From Kiritimatiellia bacterium (GTDB lineage Bacteria; Verrucomicrobiota; Kiritimatiellia; RFP12; UBA1067): 14,476 bases of DNA. Positions 6,301 through 11,800 of the stretch are shown here, in pieces. The position numbers and the translations under genes were made by a program. The DNA lies in the NCBI GenBank assembly GCA_016303225.1, contig JAEDMC010000062.1, forward strand, positions 1 to 14,476, written 5' to 3'. Below the pieces are notes generated by a model. That model ran no database searches. It saw only the letters and a list, made by a program, of their open reading frames with translations, and was not told the DNA's origin. Position 1 is the stretch's first letter; each line of letters begins with the position of its first letter.

Positions 6301-8137
6301 GCTCTATCAGGTGCGCGCGGCGGGCATTGTCGCGCTCGAGGTGTCGACCGTTCCTGCGGATGTCGGCGCGACCTTGTCGCCGGCACCGGGCAGCTACGAA
6401 TACGCGATTGGCGCGACGCCCGAAGTGACGGTGACGGACACAGTGCTTTATCTGGATGACGAGCATCGCATCCGTCGGCGTTATGCGGGTTACGTGCTGA
6501 CCATCGGCACGGAGACGGTCGCAGGGACGGAGACGGCGTTTACTTTGCCGGAACTGACGGCCAATGCGCAGCTGGTGTTCAAGTACGACATCGTCGAGCA
6601 GAAGACCGATGCCGTGGCGGCGGGCAACGGCAGCGTGGACGTTGCGGAGGGGTGGTCGTCCGCCGGCGGCACGCAGACGCTGACGGCGACGCCGGCGCCG
6701 GGCGCGCGGTTTGTCCGTTGGATGACGGACGGCGTCCTGAGTGAGGCGGAGGCGACGGCCGCGACGCTGGCGCTGCCGACGGATGTGCCGCGGCATGCGG
6801 TCGCCGTGTTCAGCGGGGCGACGGAGAGCCTGACGACGAAGACGTTTGTCGGCGAGGACGGCGGCGCGTGGGAGACGGCGGAAAACTGGACGCCGGCGGG
6901 CATGCCGACGATCGCCGATGCGGTGACGGTTCCGGCGGACAAGACGGTCGTCGTCCGCAACTGGGCGGTCGCGGGTTCGCTGACGCTGGGCGACGGAGCT
7001 GTGATGTCCGTCGCCGGCGCGACGGCGGAGCTCTTCAAGTCGGTTTATCATGTCGATGGGTTTAAGGACGGACGCAACGTGACGTCCGCGGCCTTTTCGG
7101 GCGGAGTCGGTGTGGCGGTCGCGGGCGACGTGACGCTGGGCGCGGGGGCGCAGCTGGCGCTCGGCGGTTACAACCTGACGGTGCGGACGGCGCTGTCGGT
7201 CGGCGGAGATTTCGAGCTGGGCGAGAGGTCGACGTTCGCAGTCTATGCGGGACCGGCGAAGTCCGACGTGGAATACCGCCAGGGCGGCGGCCGCGTGTCC
7301 GTCGGCGGGGCGATGACGTTGCTAGAGGGCGCGACGAACGTCGTCTACGGGCACATCGGCAAGGGAGTCTCCGGCACGGCTGCAACTGTCGTCTTGTCGG
7401 CTAAAACGGTGGACGTCCGCGCGGGCGCGGCGATCCGCTCGTGGGCTGGCAGCGATTCGAACGTTCCGCAGGCACTTTATGCCGGGCGGGCGTCGGAGCC
7501 CGCTTACGGTGGTTCGGGTCATGCTGTTGCGGGTGGTTCTGGCGGTTTTGCCGACAATCCGCTCACTAAGCCTGGCGGCGGGACGTATGACTTTGCCTAT
7601 GCGCCGCGCTGGCCGGGACGCGAGAGCCGGACGGGCGAATACAACGAACCGGGCGCAGGTGCGCTCCGCATCGAGGCCGGTTGTCTGCGGCTTGCGGGGA
7701 CGCTGGACGTGACGCCGATCGACTACTCCTACAAGACCGAGACGGGCGGCGCGGCGGGCGGATCTGTCTGGATTCTGGCCGACTCGTTCGTGGCGAGCGG
7801 GAGCGCGAAGATTCTGGCGAAAGGGCTGGACGGCGGCATCCACACGACGACGCGGCACCAGTGCGGCGGCGGATCGGGCGGACTCGTCTCCGTCTGCCTC
7901 CGGCTGACAGCGGCGGAAAAGGACGAGCTCTGGACGTCGGGAACGGTGTCGAATCCGCTCATCAAGGTGTCCGACCTCGTCGCGGCGCCGCCGGCGCGCT
8001 ATGCGAAGCTTGGCATTGACGTGACGAGCGGAGTGAACCGCATCGGCGTCACGGGCGAGACGTACGGAGAAGTCCTGGGCGACGGCACGGCGTACCTGAT
8101 CCAGCGTCCGATCGGGTTCACGGTTCTCATTCGATAG
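3329..8137 (+). CDS. Giant secreted three-repeat protein with InlB-like linkers
   Basis: This 1602-aa protein of unknown function is very likely exported. Residues 1-20 form a signal peptide (MKIVITAFLALVLAIPGALG), with cleavage expected after 20 or 21. Three diverged modules follow at about 24-425, 585-993 and 1171-1589. Each opens with a G8-like motif (F-x-G-x-x-G-x-x-W-x-x-x-x-x-W-x-x-G-x-P...DAVTIP). Each then has short beta-rich repeats (VGG-x-L-TL, VYPGP), a Gly-rich strand pattern (GGxVxLxARxxTxxGTVxAS), a poly-Gly signature (GGGGGGRIA at 360 and 927, CGGGSGG at 1512) and a closing GTAxLY. Linkers at about 505-578 and 1089-1163 resemble divergent InlB/Flg_new repeats (TATPxxGxxFVxW...AVF). 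This suggests an extended beta-solenoid surface or extracellular protein. There is no lipobox, LPXTG, PEP-CTERM or autotransporter barrel; it ends GFTVLIR. AAAGGA at 3317-3322 is the ribosome binding site. Adhesion or glycan contact is possible but unproven. Confidence 0.85.
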   Translation: MKIVITAFLALVLAIPGALGAEKVFWGASGAAWEEDGNWSDGMVPTAADDVRIPADVIVTVVSTATAKSLTLESGAAVSVFGKTPDFTVKESASDLTSAGRYAADSTSTEAIGLSLAGNLTLKGSAWLAVGGFLQQCPAALSVGGNLTLSDTARLAVYPGPSTFANRMIGAELKVTGTLELAGSSKLYLPGDPGNKDVAGSGASVLVTADAFVLGEDASVIADSGCGIKTTKTDDIPSQQANHRVGASYGGRGGKTEDKSYNACYGSIFAPILPGRQGSNYANDISLGGGVVRVRARQMTLNGTVDASSVRMWTTSEASGGAGGAIFLAAEQMTCGGKMRLLAKGQNSTVHPSNATISTGGGGGGRIALAMGFASKDLDELEAGTYDTTALKTVALDTVYPGVSAAGGLGAYSGGAGEAGTAVLYAKPSATQGLALVETRGVVAVDGSVTVTPASVTRLLNAAGTSRQAVAGYSVDGVAGEGTSCEVSAAAGAETAVAWTYGPVEHLLSVEKTSGGTVSSEAVWVAEGEEMSVTATPEDGRAFVAWLVDFPCERAALTNAVLTLTMDRPHRIVAVFDDTAALAPKSFSGTDGAKWEDPASWTPAGVPTIGDAVTIPTGKKVAADGLVVAGSLTLEANAVLSQFGAKIDPFAQTLSLNSAFKDGRHALDTELSTETLGILVARDFVFAAGAQAAVGGYGQLGVSSVAVGGDFTLAASAKFGVYPGPASTHAAQILGGGRVFVAGTTTIAGELHCYIHEGGRYLGTGAGVVLDFDAATVSEGGLVAAYVGACYKVSGSLVGGAASARQAGVGHGGKGGAGSSGGALSGGGAAFGCNFAPIEVTKPSANASAVPFGAGSVHLKARTLTIDGTVTASPNPAGYNLKTETGGAAGGSVWIIAQEFAMGQSGRLTARGTDGGTHPSSTSQKCGGGGGGRIAVGINLTEEMIATLEAEAYPKDLDPASDLSVAYPGQVDVAGGKGIYEGEDGGTGTALLYQVRAAGIVALEVSTVPADVGATLSPAPGSYEYAIGATPEVTVTDTVLYLDDEHRIRRRYAGYVLTIGTETVAGTETAFTLPELTANAQLVFKYDIVEQKTDAVAAGNGSVDVAEGWSSAGGTQTLTATPAPGARFVRWMTDGVLSEAEATAATLALPTDVPRHAVAVFSGATESLTTKTFVGEDGGAWETAENWTPAGMPTIADAVTVPADKTVVVRNWAVAGSLTLGDGAVMSVAGATAELFKSVYHVDGFKDGRNVTSAAFSGGVGVAVAGDVTLGAGAQLALGGYNLTVRTALSVGGDFELGERSTFAVYAGPAKSDVEYRQGGGRVSVGGAMTLLEGATNVVYGHIGKGVSGTAATVVLSAKTVDVRAGAAIRSWAGSDSNVPQALYAGRASEPAYGGSGHAVAGGSGGFADNPLTKPGGGTYDFAYAPRWPGRESRTGEYNEPGAGALRIEAGCLRLAGTLDVTPIDYSYKTETGGAAGGSVWILADSFVASGSAKILAKGLDGGIHTTTRHQCGGGSGGLVSVCLRLTAAEKDELWTSGTVSNPLIKVSDLVAAPPARYAKLGIDVTSGVNRIGVTGETYGEVLGDGTAYLIQRPIGFTVLIR
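3398..4603 (+). repeat. Module 1 of the giant three-repeat protein
   Basis: Residues 24-425, about 402 aa. It starts VFWGASGAAWEEDGNWSDG and ends GTAVLY. Module hallmarks are VYPGP at the middle, GGGGGGRIA at 360-368 and YPG...GGLGAYSG near the end. It is the most diverged of the three at its start and contains extra charged residues. Confidence 0.7.
5081..6307 (+). repeat. Module 2 of the giant three-repeat protein
   Basis: Residues 585-993, about 409 aa. It starts KSFSGTDGAKWEDPASWTPA and ends GTALLY. It shares near-identical DNA blocks with module 3, for example around the GVPTIGDAVTIP / GMPTIADAVTVP segments (about 5130-5172 and 6890-6932) and the KTETGGAAGGSVWI segments (about 5974 and 7734). 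This points to a more recent duplication of modules 2 and 3. Confidence 0.7.
6839..8095 (+). repeat. Module 3 of the giant three-repeat protein
   Basis: Residues 1171-1589, about 419 aa. It starts KTFVGEDGGAWETAENWTPA. Its poly-Gly signature is reduced to CGGGSGGLVS, and the YPG segment is altered. The closing GTAYLI runs straight into the protein's C-terminal tail RPIGFTVLIR, so the last module and the tail are joined without a linker. Confidence 0.7.
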
Positions 8138-8187
8138 GCATGCAATGGAAAACACATTCTCATTGACGGATGGTTTGCCGCGAAGTT

Positions 8188-8221
8188 GTTCGTCGACTCG
8201 ACGGGCTTGAAAGTTTTTTTT
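8188..8221 (+). terminator. Probable terminator after the first giant gene
   Basis: A 7-bp stem with two G-U pairs (8188-8194 with 8200-8206, loop GACTC) is followed seven bases later by eight consecutive T residues (8214-8221). The spacing between stem and T-tract is longer than ideal and the stem is weak, so this is a moderate call. It sits 50 bp after the stop codon and just before the tRNA promoter, where a terminator would be expected. Confidence 0.45.
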
Positions 8222-8231
8222 CTTCACCCCC

Positions 8232-8260
8232 TTGCGCAAGCGCTGCCGATATGATATACT
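8232..8260 (+). promoter_or_regulatory. tRNA-Leu promoter
   Basis: TTGCGC (8232-8237), a 17-bp spacer and TATACT (8255-8260) form a good housekeeping promoter. TG at 8252-8253 makes an extended -10, as at the two promoters in the lpx block. The predicted transcription start near 8267 leaves a tRNA 5' leader of about 13 bases. Confidence 0.75.
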
Positions 8261-8280
8261 ACATACCAATTTCTTGCCCT

Positions 8281-8365
8281 GCTCGGGTGGTGAAATTGGC
8301 AGACACGTATGCTTGAGGTGCATATGGAGAGATCCTTGCGGGTTCGAGTCCCGCCCCGAGCACCA
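8281..8365 (+). tRNA. tRNA-Leu (anticodon GAG)
   Basis: This is a class II tRNA of 85 bases including an encoded CCA. The acceptor stem GCTCGGG (8281-8287) pairs with CCCGAGC (8355-8361), followed by discriminator A and CCA (8363-8365). The anticodon stem TATGC/GCATA (8308-8312 and 8320-8324) encloses TTGAGGT, giving anticodon GAG at 8315-8317, which reads CUC and CUU. The D-arm sequence TGGTGAAATTGGCAGACAC and a short variable arm (GGA-gaga-TCC) are those of leucine tRNAs. The T arm is GCGGG-TTCGAGT-CCCGC. It has its own promoter and terminator and is a single-gene transcript. Confidence 0.96.
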
Positions 8366-8368
8366 ACT

Positions 8369-8395
8369 TCCGGAGAATGACTCCGGATTTTTTTT
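8369..8395 (+). terminator. Intrinsic terminator of tRNA-Leu
   Basis: TCCGGAG (8369-8375) pairs perfectly with CTCCGGA (8381-8387) around a 5-base loop and is followed directly by eight T residues. It begins three bases after the CCA end of the tRNA. Confidence 0.93.
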
Positions 8396-8418
8396 GCAAA
8401 AATAATTTTACAGACCCC

Positions 8419-8447
8419 TTGCATAATTCAGAAAAATTCGCTATCAT
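8419..8447 (+). promoter_or_regulatory. Promoter of the H1-like gene
   Basis: TTGCAT (8419-8424), a 17-bp spacer and TATCAT (8442-8447) form a plausible sigma-70-type promoter in an AT-rich stretch. Transcription from about 8454 would give a 5' leader of roughly 68 bases before the ATG at 8522, in contrast to the leaderless lpxI and ATPase genes. Confidence 0.6.
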
Positions 8448-8521
8448 TCGTTCAGAAGTTGCGGATGTTGCGTTCGAATAGGACGTGCCGACAACTCTGA
8501 CTAAGAAAAGGATCAAATAAA

Positions 8522-8725
8522 ATGGCTACCAAGAAGGTTGCTGCTAAGAAGGCTCCGGCGAAGAAGGCTCCGGCGAAGAAGGTCGCCGTCAAGAAGGCTC
8601 CGGCCAAGAAGGCCTGCTGCAAGAAGGCTTGCTGCAAGAAGGCGGCCACGGCGAAGAAGGCTCCGGCTAAGAAGGCTCCGGCGAAGAAGGTCGCCGCAAA
8701 GAAGCCGGCGAAGAAGGCGAAGTAA
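8522..8725 (+). CDS. Small Lys/Ala-rich histone H1-like nucleoid protein
   Basis: This 67-aa, extremely basic protein is made almost entirely of KKA/KKAPA/KKVA repeats (MATKKVAAKKAPAKKAPAKK...), resembling the C-terminal tail of histone H1 and the chlamydial Hc1/Hc2 proteins. Such proteins bind DNA non-specifically and compact the nucleoid; that role here is inferred from composition. It has no folded domain. A striking feature is the central KKACCKKACCKKAA (from residue 29), which contributes four cysteines as two pairs. The AAAAGGA ribosome binding site around 8506-8512 lies about nine bases before the ATG. The gene has its own promoter and a strong terminator. The coding DNA is itself a set of short tandem repeats (AAGAAGGCTCCGGCG and variants), so copy number may vary between strains. 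Confidence 0.85.
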   Translation: MATKKVAAKKAPAKKAPAKKVAVKKAPAKKACCKKACCKKAATAKKAPAKKAPAKKVAAKKPAKKAK

Positions 8726-8747
8726 ACTACGGCGGTTTGACCGCACC

Positions 8748-8782
8748 GAGCGCGTCGGTTCCAAAAGCCGGCGCGCTCTTTT
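8748..8782 (+). terminator. Intrinsic terminator of the H1-like gene
   Basis: A 13-bp stem (8748-8760 with 8766-8778, two G-U pairs) with loop CCAAA is followed by TTTT (8779-8782). It lies 22 bp after the stop codon. A small hairpin GCGGT-TTG-ACCGC (8732-8744) precedes it. Confidence 0.88.
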
Positions 8783-8860
8783 ATGAAAAACGTGTAAAGT
8801 CCAATTATTTCGCGGGCGGGGGTTAACTCTGTTGTTTTCCAAGATATCAAGGAGAATAAG

Positions 8861-11800
8861 ATGAACGCGGTGAGATCAATCGTGGCGGGCTTGCTTTGTC
8901 TGGCGGGGGTGGCGCAGGGCGCCGACTTGCCGGTCAAGTATCTTGCCTATGTCGAGGCGACCGGTTCGCAGTATGTCGATACGGGGTTCGTCCCGAACGG
9001 CAACACGAAGATCGAGGCGACATACCAGTTAACTGCGCTTGAATCACAGCACAACTACGTGTTCGGCGTCTATGGTGCCAACGGCAGCGGTCGCTGCCAG
9101 TTCTCGCCGGCGGCGAAGACCTACGCCGGTTTCGGCGACGGTTATTCGGACAGCATCACGTGGCAAGAGGACACGGCCTGGCACACGGTGGAGATGAATA
9201 AGGGCACCTTCAAGGTTGACGGAAACCAGATCTACTCCCGCTCGTTCGCCGGTGCGTCGAAAAACCTCTTTCTCTTTGCCGTGAACGCCAACGGAACAGC
9301 GGCAGACTTCGCGACTGACCGCATTTCGCTGGTGAAGATCTACGACAACGGCGTGCTCAAGCGGCTGATGGTGCCGTGCGAGATGAGCGACGGACGAGTC
9401 GGCTTCTGGGATTTCGTCACCGGCGCGTTCTACGGTGACAGGGCTAGTGGCAACTTCGTCGGCGGGGCGGAGGTCTCTCCGCTCGAGCGGCTCGAATACG
9501 TGCGGTTTGCCAACGGCACGTATGTGGACACGGGCGTCGTTCCGGCCGACCATGAGACGGCGATTCGGTTCCGTGACGAGAAGTCTGCGGCTGGCGGCTA
9601 CCTGTTCGGCGGCGCGAACAACAACCAGTGGCTCTACTCATTCTGGTCGAGCGGCGCCAGCTGGACCTGGGGCTACAGTGGCACGGCTTCCCATTCGTAC
9701 AGCGGCTATACGCCCAACGTCGACCACACGCTGGTGTTCAACGACATGGCGGGCGGCCGGGTCTATATGGACGGACTGGACATGGGCAAGGGCATGGAGG
9801 CGACGCCGACGAGCAGGCTCTACCTCGGTCGCCGCTACAATGTCTACAACTACGAGGGGCGCATCTACTGGGTGAAGGTGACGGCGCGCACAACTGGCGA
9901 CCTTGCGCTGTGGCTTGAGCCGATGCGCGTCTGCGGCACGGTCGGCTTCTACGATCCGGCGGCGGGCAAGCTGCTCCTGCAGGGTGCGGGAACGCTCTCC
10001 GCAGGCCCGCTTCAGGCGGGGCAGTTCGAGATCGCCGGCCAGCGCGATTTTACGGTCGAGGGGATGACGCCCGCGTGCGGACTCTATGAAGACGTCGCCG
10101 TCGGTGCGGAGATCGCGGTGTCCGCTCCGGCGGAGACCGTGATTGCGCCGGAGCTGAAGGTGACGTGCACGGGCTGGAAGCTCTACGAGTGGGACGACCA
10201 GGCGATGGGTTGGGTCTACAACGAGGGTCGCGCGAACGCGAGCGGCAGCGGCACGTCCTTTACTTATGTTCACATGGGCGTGGCGACGAAACTGGAGTGG
10301 CAGTGGAGCTTTGCGAACCCGGTGGTCGCGGGCGACGAGCGGTATGTGGCGGAATTCGGCGACGATACGGCGGACGGCACGAGCTGGGCGACGGCGAAGA
10401 AGACCGTGCAGGCGGCGATTGACGCGGCTCCGGACCACGGCAAGGTGCTGGCCGCGCCGGGCCTTTACCATGAGTTGCGCACGGCGATTACGGCGGACAA
10501 CGTCATTCACAGCGTCTACCTGACGCGGCCCGTGTCGGTGATCGGCGTCGCCGGTCCTGCGCTGACGACGGTGGATGCCGGCCTCGACACTGCGCGCGCG
10601 GGCGCGAAGGTCACGCACGCGGAGGCCTTGCTCACGGGGTTCTCGTTCGTCAACTGCGCCCACAAGGCCAAGGCCAGGGCGACGGGTGTGGAGGCAGACG
10701 CGGGCATGGTCTCCAACTGCGTTGTCGACATCCGCGCGCACGACGCGTATCACGGCACGCACTTCAGGTTTTGGGGGACGTCGCGGGGCTATGACCTCGC
10801 GCTCAAACCGAAATCCATCGGCAGCAACGAGACGTCGTCGTTCATCTACCTTTACGGTGACAGCGTCGTCGACGGGCTGACCGTAACGGGGATGAAGTAC
10901 ACGGGCAATGACCTGCGCCATTATGTGTGGCTGGGCGGAAACGCAGTTTTGCGCAATGCGCTCATCGCCGACAACGAGCAGGGCAGCTACGAGATACCGA
11001 AGCTGTATCCAATGGTCTGCCTTGACAGCGCCACCTGCCGTCTCGAGGACTCGACCATCGTCAATAACTACATCTATTCGCAGGATGGTGTCATCCAGGT
11101 TAACAACGCGAAGGCTGTCGTCACGAACACAATCGTCTATTTCAACTCCTCGAAGAACGCGGTCAACAAGGACATCCACAACGGCGTCAACAAGGCGCGA
11201 TTTTTCAACTGCTGTTCGACAGAGCTGGCAGGCGGCGAGGCCAACGGCAACATCGTCACCGATCCGCAGTTCGTCGACGCGGCAAACGGCGACTATCGCC
11301 TCCGGTCGCTTTCGCAGGCAAAGGAAATGGGCGCGACCTGGCTGCGTCCTGCTGGCGGGGTGGCGCAGTTCGAGTGTGCGGGCGACGCCGATACCTATGT
11401 CTCGGCGAGCGGCGAGCCGCTTGAGGCGACCTTCACCGGCTATTGCGCCGGGGAGCAGGGCGAGGTGACGGCGCTGTGGGACTTCGGCGACGGCACGACT
11501 TCGACGGACTGGCCGTCGACGACGCACACCTACAAGACGCCGGGCGCGTACAAGGTGACGCTGACCCTGAACGACGGTGTCAGCGCACCGGCAGTCTACA
11601 CCTTCGCGAAGTCGCTCGTCTGCATGCCGGAGACCTGCTATATGAGCACGACCGGCTCGAACACCTATCCCTACGACACGTGGGAGAAGGCGACGCCGTC
11701 CCTGCAGGCGGCGCTGGACGTCGGATCGTCGAAGATCGTTGTCACCAACGGCAACTACGAGATCCCGGCGCCGGTGATCGGCATTTCGCGTGCGGTTGCG

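Noticed and set aside
4724..7051. Minus-strand open frame of 775 codons opposite the three-repeat giant
   Set aside because: It is a low-complexity Arg-rich translation caused by the repetitive GC-rich sense gene, with no start signals or family features.
8224..8516. Minus-strand open frames over the tRNA, giving peptides such as GGTRTRKDLSICTS
   Set aside because: This is the antisense translation of a tRNA-Leu gene, a well-known spurious protein. The tRNA structure is unambiguous.
8861..8923. Possible lipoprotein signal (LLC at residues 11-13) in the second giant
   Set aside because: The residue before Cys13 is Leu and no L-[ASTVI]-[GAS]-C lipobox is present. A standard signal peptidase I site (AQGA) fits better.
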